From the NCBI GenBank assembly GCA_900768515.1, contig CAAGDG010000154.1:1-48439 (forward strand): DNA of 48,439 nt, given 5' to 3'. The position numbers and the translations under genes were made by a program. The notes under the pieces were generated by a model. The model saw nothing but the letters and a program-made list of their open reading frames with translations, was not told the origin of the DNA and searched no databases. This document shows, piece after piece, positions 17,704-28,482 of the stretch. Position 1 is the stretch's first letter. Each line of letters starts with the position of its first letter. This DNA comes from Lentisphaeria bacterium (GTDB lineage: Bacteria; Verrucomicrobiota; Lentisphaeria; Victivallales; Victivallaceae).

Positions 17704-19071
17704 GTTCCAGAACGCCTTCGGCCCGCTGTAGGCCATCCGCTCGGCGGTCTCGAACATGACCGGCTCCGGAACCTGACCGCGCTCGACCATGTCGCCGAGC
17801 ACATCGGCGAGCACCCGGCGGAACATCTCGAAACGCGAACCGTAACTCAGAAGCTTGCGCGAATCCGAAACCATGCCGGCGAAATTCGACAGCACGTCGA
17901 TCGATCCGATGTATTCGAGCTGACGGCGCATGCCGATCGGATTGTCGTTCAGCCACCAGGCCGATCCCAGCGCAACCGTGCTTCCGAACGCCCGCGACAT
18001 CGTCGCCAGCGTCATCTGATGGATCGCGTCCATGCAGTAGAGCACCACCTTGAGCCGGCCGTCAAAGCGGTTCAGGAAGCTCGCCAGCGCCGGCGTGTAG
18101 TCGAGAAAATGGTTCGAAACGTCGCCGCCGACATCGGGACCGAGCGCGTCGAAGAGGCTCTTGCGCACGTCGCGCACCGCCCCCATGTGGAGCTGAGTCA
18201 CCCAGCCGGACTCGGCATTCAGCGCGGCGGCTTCGGCGAGGAACACGCCCATGTAGCAGTCCGCCTCCTTCCGGGTCAGCGCTTCCCCGGCCAGTGCCTT
18301 GCGGAACGCCCGGTCGGCATCCTCGAACGAACCGTCCGCGCCGAGCGGATATTCCAGCCCATGATCGCTCGCGCGGCAGTTGCGGGCCGCGAAGTAGTCG
18401 TGCGACTGCTTCATCGCGGAAATCATGTCGGCGAGGTTCGTAATCCGCATTCCGAAGCGGGTTTCCACCTTGCCGATGTACTCCCGCCAGCCGGGAGCGA
18501 AGATCTTCATCGCCTTGTCCGGACGCCAGGTCGGACGGATCAGCACCCGGCCGATCGCGGCGTTGGCGCGGTCGTGGTCTTCCAGCGTGTCGATCAGGTC
18601 GTCGGTCGAACTCATCGCCTCGACGTTCAGCGGACCGGTCAGCAGCGCCTGCGGCCGGAAGGCGTCGGTGGCAAGTTTGGCATTCCCCTCCTTCCAGATC
18701 TTCCCGGCATTCGCCTCGCAGAGCAGATCGTCAATCCCGAAGTAGCGGCGAAGATCGAGGTGGATCCATTCGTAGACCGGGTTCCCGGCCAGCTCCGGAA
18801 ACACCTTCGCCATGGCGAAGAACTTCTCCTCGGGAGTGTGGTTCTTCCCGGTGATCAGCTCCTCCGGAACCCCCCGCTTGCGCAGCATCTCCCAGACATA
18901 GTGGTCGGTGGCGGCGAAAAGCTGCCAGAGATCATGATAGCATTCGTTGTCGGCAATCTCCCTGACGTTGGCGTGGTTGTGCGGGTCGATCACCGGAAGG
19001 TCCGCGACCGCCGCAAAAATCCGCTTGCCGGTCTCATTGGTAATCAGATAGTTTTCATCCAGAAACGCCAT
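17698..19071 (-). CDS. uxaC: Glucuronate isomerase
   Basis: UxaC converts D-glucuronate to D-fructuronate (and galacturonate to tagaturonate), the entry to hexuronate breakdown. The 457-residue protein belongs to the amidohydrolase-like UxaC family. The metal-binding HxH is at H31-N-H33 (VIDPHNHAN), followed by DHYVWEMLRKRGV; later GSAWWLNDNPIGM, DVLSNFAGMVSDSRKLLSYGSRFEMFRR and GDMVERGQ match the C-terminal region. The Pro-His-Asn-His form differs from the Tyr-His-Cys-His seen in E. coli. The ATG at 19071 has a strong site, GAGGAGAAGG. It lies between purB and purM, an unusual place; no uxuA/uxuB/kdgK neighbours are present. The GH2 enzyme at 41460 could supply glucuronate. Confidence 0.93.
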   Translation of the reverse strand: MAFLDENYLITNETGKRIFAAVADLPVIDPHNHANVREIADNECYHDLWQLFAATDHYVWEMLRKRGVPEELITGKNHTPEEKFFAMAKVFPELAGNPVYEWIHLDLRRYFGIDDLLCEANAGKIWKEGNAKLATDAFRPQALLTGPLNVEAMSSTDDLIDTLEDHDRANAAIGRVLIRPTWRPDKAMKIFAPGWREYIGKVETRFGMRITNLADMISAMKQSHDYFAARNCRASDHGLEYPLGADGSFEDADRAFRKALAGEALTRKEADCYMGVFLAEAAALNAESGWVTQLHMGAVRDVRKSLFDALGPDVGGDVSNHFLDYTPALASFLNRFDGRLKVVLYCMDAIHQMTLATMSRAFGSTVALGSAWWLNDNPIGMRRQLEYIGSIDVLSNFAGMVSDSRKLLSYGSRFEMFRRVLADVLGDMVERGQVPEPVMFETAERMAYSGPKAFWNL

Positions 19072-19129
19072 GATTCCTTCTCCTCGCTGAGTATTCCAAA
19101 TTTCTTTAGGCGAAAATCTTTCCCGGTCG

Positions 19130-20569
19130 TCAGACGTTGATCGACTCGCCGGCGGCCTTTTCCAGTTCATTCCGGTACTTCTCAAGCAACGGCCGGATCG
19201 AACCGGTGAGAAACTCCTCCACCTGTTCCGGCGCCCGTCCGACGAACGCCCGGGGATTGACCAGCGAATCGAACTGCTCCCGGATGCAGGCGAAGGCGGG
19301 GTCGCTCTTCAGCCGCTCCAGCAGATCGTTTTCAGCCCCCTCCTCCTTGACCCGGCGGACCGCCGCCATCGAGTGGCGCCGGATCACCTCGTGCAGTTCC
19401 TGCCGGTTGCCGCCGTGCTTGACCGCCTCCATCAACAGGTTTTCGGTCGCCATGAAGGGGAGTTCGGCCCGGACCCGCTTTTCAATCACCTTCGGCCAGA
19501 GCTGAAGTCCGTCGGTGATGTTGATCAGCAGCGAAAGTACAATATCGGTCGCCAGAAACGCCTCCGGCAGCACGATCCGCCGGTTGGCGGAGTCGTCGAG
19601 CGTCCGTTCGAACCACTGGTTCGCCTCGGTGGCCGCCGCGTTGCCGGGCAGGTTCATGATGTAGCGCGACAGCGAGCAGACCCGCTCGCTCCGCATCGGG
19701 TTGCGCTTGTAGGCCATCGCGGAGGAACCGATCTGCTTGGAACCGAACGGCTCCTCGACTTCACGCAGATTCGCGAGCAGCCGGATGTCGGTCGCCATCT
19801 TCGACGCCGACTGCGCGATTCCGGAGAGCACGGTCAGAACAAAATAGTCGAGCTTGCGGGTATAGGTCTGACCGGAAACCGCGACCACCCGGTCGAACCC
19901 CATTCCGGCGGCGACATCCCGCTCCAGCTGCCGGCACTTCTCGTGATCGCCGTCGAACAGTTCCAGAAAACTCGCCTGGGTGCCGGTGGTGCCTTTGACG
20001 CTGCGGAAGCGAAGCTCCCCGATCTCCCGCTCCAGCCGCTCGAAATCAAGCATGAAATCCTGCAGATAGAGCGAGAAACGCTTGCCGACCGTGGTCAGCT
20101 GCGCCGGCTGGAAATGGGTGAATCCGAGGGTCGGACGCCCCTTTTCCCGTTCGCAGAAATCGGCCAGCTGCGCCATCAATTTCAGAAGCTTGCCGCGGAT
20201 GATCTTCATCCCTTCGCGCATCTGGATCAGTTCTGTATTGTCGGTTACAAAGCAGCTGGTGGCGCCGAGATGGATGATCGGCATCGCGTCGGGACAAAGT
20301 TCGCCGAACACGTGGATGTGGCTCATTACATCGTGGCGCAACTCCTTCTCCTTGGCCGCGACCCGGTCGAAATCGATGTCGTCAAGATGGGCCGCCATCT
20401 GCTCGATCTGGGCGTCGGTGATCGCCAGCCCGAGCCGTTTCTCGCATCTGGCAAGTTCCAGCCACAACCGCCGCCAGGTCGAATGCTTGAATTGAGGCGA
20501 CCAGATGTAACTCATCTCCTTGCCTGCATAACGATCGGTCAGAGGATTCAGATAGACGTCATTGCTCAC
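19130..20569 (-). CDS. purB: Adenylosuccinate lyase
   Basis: PurB removes fumarate from SAICAR and from adenylosuccinate in purine synthesis. The 479-residue protein has the fumarase/aspartase superfamily layout: SHIHVFGE (83-90) with HLGATS after it, TLGFTHFQPAQLTTVGKR with the general-acid His at 152, and the signature loop GSSAMAYKRNPMRSE (281-295) with the catalytic serine. The length and the AMAYKRNP form resemble the longer PurB type also found in animals. The ATG at 20569 follows GGTGAG. A promoter is proposed at 20658-20686. uxaC follows after 58 bp. Confidence 0.96.
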   Translation of the reverse strand: MSNDVYLNPLTDRYAGKEMSYIWSPQFKHSTWRRLWLELARCEKRLGLAITDAQIEQMAAHLDDIDFDRVAAKEKELRHDVMSHIHVFGELCPDAMPIIHLGATSCFVTDNTELIQMREGMKIIRGKLLKLMAQLADFCEREKGRPTLGFTHFQPAQLTTVGKRFSLYLQDFMLDFERLEREIGELRFRSVKGTTGTQASFLELFDGDHEKCRQLERDVAAGMGFDRVVAVSGQTYTRKLDYFVLTVLSGIAQSASKMATDIRLLANLREVEEPFGSKQIGSSAMAYKRNPMRSERVCSLSRYIMNLPGNAAATEANQWFERTLDDSANRRIVLPEAFLATDIVLSLLINITDGLQLWPKVIEKRVRAELPFMATENLLMEAVKHGGNRQELHEVIRRHSMAAVRRVKEEGAENDLLERLKSDPAFACIREQFDSLVNPRAFVGRAPEQVEEFLTGSIRPLLEKYRNELEKAAGESINV

Positions 20570-20657
20570 CGGAAAATCTCCCGAAAATTTGAATATGATT
20601 TATTTTGCGATATCACGCGTCCGCCGTTTGATTTTACAAAAAAACAGGCTACCTATT

Positions 20658-20686
20658 AATGTAAGACGCAAAAGTTCATTTAGCAA
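20658..20686 (-). promoter_or_regulatory. Probable purB promoter
   Basis: Reverse strand: -35 TTGCTA (20681-20686), 17-bp spacer, -10 TACATT (20658-20663), in the AT-rich divergent gap between purB and the VOC gene. The same -10 hexamer is used by the proposed lysS promoter. The leader would be about 80 bases. Confidence 0.5.
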
Positions 20687-20709
20687 GAAAAAATGGGGAA
20701 AATTATTGT

Positions 20710-21108
20710 ATGACACCCCTGCAATTCGGGATCATGATCCGGGTCAACGATCTCGACGGCTGCCGGATTTTCTACCGCGACCTGCTCGAACTCGGAGAAC
20801 CGATTCTCGACAGCTCTTTTCTGGTGGTGTTCCAGCTGAGCGAGGATCTGACGCTGACGCTGGAAAAGAGCGCGGCCCCCTACCTGGAACACGCATCCAG
20901 CGCCTGTCTGTGGGGATTCGAGACCGAGGACCTCGACGGACTCCGCCGCCGGCTCGAAGACGCCGGGTACGAACTTGCGCTCGACGCCGAATGCCGCGAC
21001 CCCTCCTGCGACCTCCGGGGCAGGGACCCGGAAGGCAATCTCTTCCGGGTCCGCCGGCCGCGCGGAAACCGTCAGACCCCGGCGGCGAGCGACAGCACGG
21101 TCCGGTAG
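20710..21108 (+). CDS. VOC-superfamily (glyoxalase/bleomycin-resistance-like) protein
   Basis: This 132-residue protein shows one VOC unit: an opening strand FGIMIRVNDLDGCRIFYRDL (residues 6-25), a middle LWGFETEDLDGLRRRLEDAG, and an end RDPEGNLFRVRRP, the beta-alpha-beta3 pattern of glyoxalase-like proteins. The metal ligands of true glyoxalase I cannot be assigned with confidence, so the substrate is unknown. The ATG at 20710 has a weak ribosome site, GGGGAA, at long spacing. Its last 37 bases overlap the 3' end of the convergent thioredoxin-fold gene. It is divergent from purB. Confidence 0.8.
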   Translation: MTPLQFGIMIRVNDLDGCRIFYRDLLELGEPILDSSFLVVFQLSEDLTLTLEKSAAPYLEHASSACLWGFETEDLDGLRRRLEDAGYELALDAECRDPSCDLRGRDPEGNLFRVRRPRGNRQTPAASDSTVR

Positions 21109-22202
21109 AACTTCTCTTTCGCCGCGGAATCGGCCTCCGCGCCCGGGGTGCCGGAATTCTTCCAGTGCGCCGTCGCCTCCCGCTGAAGCTTCAGCGCCTC
21201 GGCCGGACGCCCGAGCCGGTACTCCAGCAGCGCCCGGGTGGTGGCCAGCGCCCCCTGGTCCGCCGCGCTCCCGGCCGGCGCGCCCATGGCGCGTTCGGTC
21301 AGCCGTTTGGCGGCGGTCAGTGCGACCGGATCGCCCGGCAGTCCATTCAACAGCCGCCAGGCCATCAGGTTGTCGGCGGCCGGATTCTCCCGGACCGCTT
21401 CGAGATAACGACGGGTCAACGCGCCCAGCCGTTCCGGAGCCGGATGGCGAATCAACAGGTCGAGCGCAGTGAAATAGAGCCGCGCCAGCTGCGGAGCCGC
21501 TTCGATCTGGGCATCCACCAGCGCCTCGGCCTCCGGGATCCGCCCGTTGCTCTCCAGCACGAACAGCCGGATCCGGAGCGCGGCCGCGTTGCCGGGATCC
21601 AGCGCAAGGATCGAATCGACCACCGCTTTCATCCTTCTCTCGTCATTGTCGCGCAGCAGCGTCTGAAGTTCGTCGAGAAGCGGCGCCAGCTTCGGCTGGA
21701 CGCTCCGGTTGAACGTCCCGGCGCGGCAGGCGCGCAGCACCTCATCCAGATCGATCGCCTCGCCGCTCCAGACGATCTCCCCCTCCCGGTCGAAGAGAAA
21801 CGCCATCGGAAAAAGCAGATTGCCGCTCATATATTGCGACGTGATTTTCCGGTCGGTGTCGACCGCGACCGGAAGTTTGAAATCGGGCCGTTCGCGGAGC
21901 ATCGCGGCGGCATCCGTCTCCCGGTCCGGCGTCACCACCGCAAACCGGACCTTGCCGGCGTGAATCCGGTTCAGATAACCGAGCAGATTCAGTGTCTCAT
22001 CCCGGTTGGCCGCCCGCGTCAACAGAAACACCACCGCCTTGTATTCCGGCGCTTCCGGATCCGGATTCTTCGAAGGGAGCACCGCCACCGGCCCCCCCTG
22101 GATCCACTTGACCATCAGCTCTTCGGCCGGATCGCCGGGACGCAGCGCAAATGCGCTGAAACCGGCGAGACAGGCCATCGCAATCCATTGAATGTGCTTC
22201 AT
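21072..22202 (-). CDS. Secreted thioredoxin-fold protein without active cysteines, with TPR-like C-terminus
   Basis: This 376-residue protein has a signal peptide (MKHIQWIAMACLAGFSAFA). Residues 45-165 look like a TlpA/AhpC-type thioredoxin fold: KAVVFLLTRAANRDETLNLL occupies the place of the WCxxC helix but has no cysteine. VAVDTDRKITSQYMSG and the cis-Pro region LLFPMAFLFDREGEIVWSG follow. From about 180 on are helical repeats (ILALDPGNAAALRIRLFVLE, AEALKLQREATAHWK), TPR-like. It probably binds proteins or peptides in the periplasm instead of doing redox chemistry (inference). The ATG at 22202 has a strong GGGGAGGAG site. It overlaps the VOC gene end and follows the AraC gene on the same strand after 151 bp. 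Confidence 0.75.
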   Translation of the reverse strand: MKHIQWIAMACLAGFSAFALRPGDPAEELMVKWIQGGPVAVLPSKNPDPEAPEYKAVVFLLTRAANRDETLNLLGYLNRIHAGKVRFAVVTPDRETDAAAMLRERPDFKLPVAVDTDRKITSQYMSGNLLFPMAFLFDREGEIVWSGEAIDLDEVLRACRAGTFNRSVQPKLAPLLDELQTLLRDNDERRMKAVVDSILALDPGNAAALRIRLFVLESNGRIPEAEALVDAQIEAAPQLARLYFTALDLLIRHPAPERLGALTRRYLEAVRENPAADNLMAWRLLNGLPGDPVALTAAKRLTERAMGAPAGSAADQGALATTRALLEYRLGRPAEALKLQREATAHWKNSGTPGAEADSAAKEKFYRTVLSLAAGV

Positions 22203-22353
22203 CTCTTCTCCTCCCCGGCGACAACCGCGCCGGAATCGTTGCATCTTTCTCCCAAACGGATCCCCTCCCCCAAGACCGCGGAAGCCGAACGCTGTTACAG
22301 TAAGACAGGCTCCCGGAAATTCAAGCCGGAAACGGCATCGAAAATCAAAAAAA

Positions 22354-23181
22354 TCAACACTCCTTCCGGCGGGCGTTCCGGTAACGCCCCGGCGCGATGC
22401 CGGTCCGCCGCTTGAACATGCAGGCAAAATAATATTCGTCCGAAAAATGGAGCGCCGCCGCGATCTCCTTCAGGCTCATCGCGGAGTTGCGCAACAGCTC
22501 CCGGGCGGCGTCCAGCTTGCGGTTCAGCAGATACTGGACCGGCGTCTCGCCGACCGAACGCCGGAAGATCCGGATGGTCTGCGCCCGGGACTTCGAGATC
22601 TTCTCCGCCATGCGGTCCAGCCCGGGAGCCGGTTCAAAGACCAGCGTATCCAGCCACGCCCGGAGCCGCTCCCCGTCGTCCGAACGCGGCGGCGGCGCAT
22701 TCGCCCGGGAGAGGTCGGAGGCCATCGTCGCAATCACCGCCATTAGAAATTCCGGACCGGTGGTCCGATGCACCTCCTCCGGATGCTGCCGGAAACGGCG
22801 CAGCGCCTCTTTGAACAGTTCCGGACGGGAAAAGTTCCCTACCACCGCGACCTCCTCCAGCCGGTAGAGCCGCACCAGTTCGCGCGCCAGCGGCCCCGAA
22901 AAATTCATCCAGTGCTTGACCCACGGATCGGAGGCGCTTGAATAATAACAGTGCGTACTCCCCTCCGGCACCAGGTAGAGGTCGCCCCGCCCGGGATGGA
23001 ATACCCGCCCGTCCAGTTCCAGCGTTCCGGTCCCGGACTCCACGTATTCGACCACCCAGACGTCGCTGTTCCGCCGTTCGATCCGGTAGTTGCCGTCGCA
23101 GTAGGAACTGCCGGCCAGCCGGAGCACGAAAGGTGAGGACTCCGCCGCCGCAGCCGGAAAGAAAAAGGTTTGCTCGTACAA
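22354..23181 (-). CDS. AraC-family transcriptional regulator
   Basis: This 275-residue protein has an N-terminal cupin-like sensing domain (VEYVESGTGTLELDGRVFHP, then GDLYLVPEGSTHCY) and a C-terminal double helix-turn-helix of the AraC/XylS type from about 175. The latter includes SRAQTIRIFRRSVGETPVQYL, LNRKLDAARELLRNSAMSLK, then EIAAALHFSDEYYFACMFKRRTG. Most AraC proteins of this shape respond to sugars. The frame is open far upstream, but that part is antisense to the next gene. The only supported start is TTG at 23181 (LYEQTFFF), 12 bases after AAGGAG. A -10 TATATT lies at 23211-23216. The target is unknown; it is divergent from the TtcA-like gene and upstream of the secreted thioredoxin-fold gene. 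Confidence 0.88.
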   Translation of the reverse strand: MYEQTFFFPAAAAESSPFVLRLAGSSYCDGNYRIERRNSDVWVVEYVESGTGTLELDGRVFHPGRGDLYLVPEGSTHCYYSSASDPWVKHWMNFSGPLARELVRLYRLEEVAVVGNFSRPELFKEALRRFRQHPEEVHRTTGPEFLMAVIATMASDLSRANAPPPRSDDGERLRAWLDTLVFEPAPGLDRMAEKISKSRAQTIRIFRRSVGETPVQYLLNRKLDAARELLRNSAMSLKEIAAALHFSDEYYFACMFKRRTGIAPGRYRNARRKEC

Positions 23182-23210
23182 TTGCCGTTCACGCTCCTTC
23201 CCGTTTGGAA

Positions 23211-23239
23211 AATATAAGACTTCTCCACGAAAAATTCCA
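23211..23239 (-). promoter_or_regulatory. Possible araC-type gene promoter
   Basis: Reverse strand: -10 TATATT (23211-23216) with a weak -35 TGGAAT (23234-23239) at 17 bp. The predicted leader is about 25 bases to the TTG start, which supports that start choice. Confidence 0.4.
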
Positions 23240-23249
23240 GTTTTCCGGC

Positions 23250-23278
23250 TTGACTTTTTCCCGGGGACCGGCCATATT
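23250..23278 (+). promoter_or_regulatory. Probable promoter of the TtcA-like gene
   Basis: -35 TTGACT (23250-23255), 17-bp spacer, -10 CATATT (23273-23278), with the ATG at 23318. It is the closest -35 to consensus in the window. It lies back to back with the AraC-gene promoter. Confidence 0.5.
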
Positions 23279-23317
23279 TTGCGTGCGTCAGAACTTTTTC
23301 CGCACCTCCAGGACAAC

Positions 23318-24091
23318 ATGGAACCATTCCGCGAACTCTGCAAACTGGCCGGCCGGGCGGTCGGCGAATACCGGATGATCGGCGAAGGCGACCGCATTCT
23401 GGTCGGACTCTCCGGCGGCAAGGACAGCTTCGCGCTGCTCCACGTGCTGCACCATCTGCGCCGGCACGCGCCGATTTCCTTCTCCGTCATCGCCGCCACC
23501 TTCGATCCGGGGTTTCCCGGATTCCGGGCCGACGCCGTCGCCGCCTACTGCCGCGAACGCCGCTGGGAACACCGGATCGTCCAACTGCCGGTCGCGGAAA
23601 TCCTGCGGGAGAAGCAATTCGAAAACTCTCCCTGCGTCCTCTGCTCCCGGCTCCGCCGCGGCAAACTCTACGGACTGGCCGCCCGGCTCGGCTGCGGGAA
23701 ACTCGCGCTCGGCCAGCACCTCGACGACGCGGCCGTCTCCTTCCTGATGAGCCTCTGCCGCGGACAGGGACTCACCACCATGGGGCCCAACGTCCTTGCC
23801 AAAAGCGACGGTGCAATCCGGATCATCCGGCCGCTGATCTTCGCGCCGGAAGAGCTGATCCGGCGCGCAGCAGCCGGACTCGATCTTCCCACCGCCGGGG
23901 AGTGCGCCTACCGGTCGACGCTGGAATCCGGCGACCGCGCCTATTTCCGGGCGCTCCTGGATCAGCTCTCGGAACGGATTCCCGATCTGCGCAGCCAGCT
24001 GCTCCGTTCCCTCTCCAACCTTCAGCCCGCCCATCTGCTGGACCCGGCCTACCTCCATCTGGAAGACTCCTCCGCGAAGGGAACCGACTGA
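23318..24091 (+). CDS. TtcA-like tRNA 2-thiocytidine biosynthesis protein
   Basis: TtcA thiolates cytidine 32 of some tRNAs using ATP and a [4Fe-4S] cluster. The 257-residue protein has the PP-loop LVGLSGGKDSFALLHVL (28-44), a CxxC at C106-C109 (SPCVLCSRLRRGKLY), LALGQHLDDAAVSFLM (129-144) and a third cysteine C196 (GECAYRS). The three Cys match the cluster ligands of TtcA, but the last motif lacks the usual second Cys and Gly-Ser-Gln, so a related thiolase is possible. The ATG at 23318 is preceded by AGGA at 5 bases; an in-frame TTG at 23279 is less likely. It is monocistronic and convergent with hppA. Confidence 0.85.
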   Translation: MEPFRELCKLAGRAVGEYRMIGEGDRILVGLSGGKDSFALLHVLHHLRRHAPISFSVIAATFDPGFPGFRADAVAAYCRERRWEHRIVQLPVAEILREKQFENSPCVLCSRLRRGKLYGLAARLGCGKLALGQHLDDAAVSFLMSLCRGQGLTTMGPNVLAKSDGAIRIIRPLIFAPEELIRRAAAGLDLPTAGECAYRSTLESGDRAYFRALLDQLSERIPDLRSQLLRSLSNLQPAHLLDPAYLHLEDSSAKGTD

Positions 24092-24118
24092 CCGCTTCCG
24101 CAATCCGGGCGCGAAGAC

Positions 24119-24147
24119 AAAAAACGCGCCCCGTTTCCGGAGCGCGT
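24119..24147 (-). terminator. Rho-independent terminator of hppA
   Basis: Reverse strand: a 10-bp stem ACGCGCTCCG/CGGGGCGCGT with one T-G pair and a GAAA tetraloop (24124-24147), followed by a run of T (24119-24123). It lies 21 bases past the hppA stop. Confidence 0.88.
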
Positions 24148-24167
24148 CTCTGCCGATTTCAGTGAAA

Positions 24168-26597
<2,430 letters not shown>

Positions 26598-26898
26598 CCG
26601 TTTCACCTTATTTTAATGTTGCCGGTTCTACCGGAGTAAAATGGGTCGCTCGCAAGATGGGAGAGGGGGGCGGCGGAAGGGAAATGTGCGCGGCGGACGG
26701 CAGAATTTCTTCCTGTACAATACGGCATGACCACGATTCCCAAACCAGATTTTCTTCTGTTCACGGCAAAGAATGCCCGTGTAAGATCGTTTTTACAATA
26801 GTTTGTTTTTTTGTAATTGCAAGATCATGGGAATGGTGTTACATTAAAATTGATGCATTTTGTTTCAAATATTCTAACTTTTTGGAGTTGAAAACAGC
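26598..26898. other. Divergent intergenic region between hppA and lysS
   Basis: This 301-bp gap has no gene. The half near hppA is GC-rich and purine-biased (AGAGGGGGGCGGCGGAAGGG near 26663); the half near lysS is AT-rich and holds the lysS promoter. No clear hppA promoter was found. The long hppA leader could carry control elements, but no recognisable riboswitch was seen. Confidence 0.6.
26817..26845 (+). promoter_or_regulatory. Probable lysS promoter
   Basis: -35 TTGCAA (26817-26822), 17-bp spacer, -10 TACATT (26840-26845), about 45 bases before the lysS ATG in a strongly AT-rich stretch. Confidence 0.55.
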
Positions 26899-28437
26899 AT
26901 GAGCGACCAGAATACCCCCCTTCCGACTGCGGGAAATGACGCAGCGCCGGAGATGAATGAACAGCAGATGCACGCCCTTTTCGCCCAGCGGCTCGCCAAG
27001 GCGAAGGAGCTGGAAGCCGCCGGCATCGACCCGTGGGGACAAGCCTTCCCCGGCACCGAAATGATCGAAAAGGTCCGGGCGGACTTCCGCCCCCCGGAGG
27101 AGGAGGGTGCGTTCGGTCCGGAGGTGACAATCGCCGGCCGGATCATGGCCAAGCGCGGCATGGGGAAATCGATCTTCGCCGACCTCAAGGACAGTTCCGG
27201 CAGAATTCAGCTCTTCGTCGGCAAGAGCGAGATCGGCGACGAGGCGTTCGCCATTTTCAAGAAACTTGACATCGGCGACATCATCGGCGTGAAGGGACCG
27301 ACCTTCGTGACCCGCATGGGTGAGCTGACCGTCCGGGTCCACGAGTGCACGCTGCTCTCGAAATCGCTGCGGCCGCTCCCGGAGAAGTTCCACGGACTGA
27401 CCGACGTCGAAACCCGCTACCGGCAGCGCTACCTCGATCTGATCTCCAACGAGGAGAGCGCCCGGGTGCTCAAGATGCGCAGCGCGATCCTCCGGGAGAT
27501 CCGCAATTTCATGGACTCCCGCGGCTTCATGGAGGTGGAGACCCCGATGCTCCAGAGCCTCGCCGGCGGCGCCTCGGCCAACCCCTTCAAAACCCACTTC
27601 GAAGCGCTCAACGCGACCATGTACATGCGCATCGCGCCGGAACTCTATCTGAAACGGCTGCTGGTCGGCGGCTTTGAGAAGGTCTACGAACTCAACCGCA
27701 ACTTCCGCAACGAGGGAATGGACCGGCGTCACAATCCGGAATTCACGATGATGGAGGTCTACCAGGCCTACGGCGACTGCCGCACCATGATGGAACTGAT
27801 CGAATCGCTGGTCACCACCGTCGCGATGAAGGTGGTCGGCACGCTGAAGATCGATCACGGCAACGGCAAGGTGATCGACCTGACCCTCCCCTGGCGGCGC
27901 GCCACCTACAATGAACTCTGCGAGGAGAAGGGTGGAGCCGACTGGTTCCAGCTGACCCCGGAACAGCGGATCGCCCGCGGACAGGAACTCGGTCTTGAAG
28001 TCGCCCCCGGAATGTCCGACCTCGAAGTCACCAACGAGCTTTACGAGAAACTGGTCGAGCCGACCCTGATCCAGCCGACCTTTGTGCAGCGGATCCCGGT
28101 CGAACTTCTGCCGCTGGCCAAGGGGTGCGCCGACGATCCGAACTATGTGGATGTCTTCGAGCTGGGCATCAACGGCGTGGAGGTGGCTCCTGCCTACTCC
28201 GAACTCAACAATCCGATCATCCAGCGCAAGCGGCTGCTCGACCAGTTCGAGAAGAACCGGCAACCCGGAGATGAACTCGCCGACAAGGTGGACGAGGATT
28301 TCCTCGTCGCGCTTGAACACGGCATGCCGCCGGCGGGCGGCATGGGCATCGGCATCGACCGGCTGGTGATGATCCTGACCGGGGCGGAGGCGATCCGGGA
28401 TGTGATCCTCTTCCCCCAGATGAAGATCCGGAAGTGA
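26899..28437 (+). CDS. lysS: Lysyl-tRNA synthetase, class II
   Basis: LysS charges tRNA-Lys. The 512-residue protein has an N-terminal helix and OB-fold anticodon domain (about 75-170: VTIAGRIMAKRGMGKSIFAD). The class II catalytic core follows: motif 1 near FMDSRGFMEVETPMLQ, motif 2 FRNEGMDRRHNPEFTMMEVY, and motif 3 GGMGIGIDRLVMILTG near the C-terminus. Length and domain order are normal. In place of the common SPLAK before motif 3 it has LLPLAKGC. The ATG at 26899 follows GGAG at 11 bases. It heads a rightward run; a GT-C gene begins 45 bp downstream. Confidence 0.97.
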   Translation: MSDQNTPLPTAGNDAAPEMNEQQMHALFAQRLAKAKELEAAGIDPWGQAFPGTEMIEKVRADFRPPEEEGAFGPEVTIAGRIMAKRGMGKSIFADLKDSSGRIQLFVGKSEIGDEAFAIFKKLDIGDIIGVKGPTFVTRMGELTVRVHECTLLSKSLRPLPEKFHGLTDVETRYRQRYLDLISNEESARVLKMRSAILREIRNFMDSRGFMEVETPMLQSLAGGASANPFKTHFEALNATMYMRIAPELYLKRLLVGGFEKVYELNRNFRNEGMDRRHNPEFTMMEVYQAYGDCRTMMELIESLVTTVAMKVVGTLKIDHGNGKVIDLTLPWRRATYNELCEEKGGADWFQLTPEQRIARGQELGLEVAPGMSDLEVTNELYEKLVEPTLIQPTFVQRIPVELLPLAKGCADDPNYVDVFELGINGVEVAPAYSELNNPIIQRKRLLDQFEKNRQPGDELADKVDEDFLVALEHGMPPAGGMGIGIDRLVMILTGAEAIRDVILFPQMKIRK

Positions 28438-28482
28438 CGTTCCGCTCCGGCGGGCAAGGCAATCGACGGAGGAATCCCGGGC

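Noticed and set aside
20628..20660. Forward promoter for the VOC gene
   Set aside because: TTGATT and TTTACA are present, but no -10 lies at an acceptable spacing.
23182..23499. N-terminal 106-residue extension of the AraC regulator
   Set aside because: It would be antisense to the TtcA-like gene and has no AraC-like sequence. The TTG at 23181 is a better start.
26598..26800. Riboswitch in the hppA leader
   Set aside because: No known aptamer core could be recognised. The segment is purine-rich without a convincing fold.
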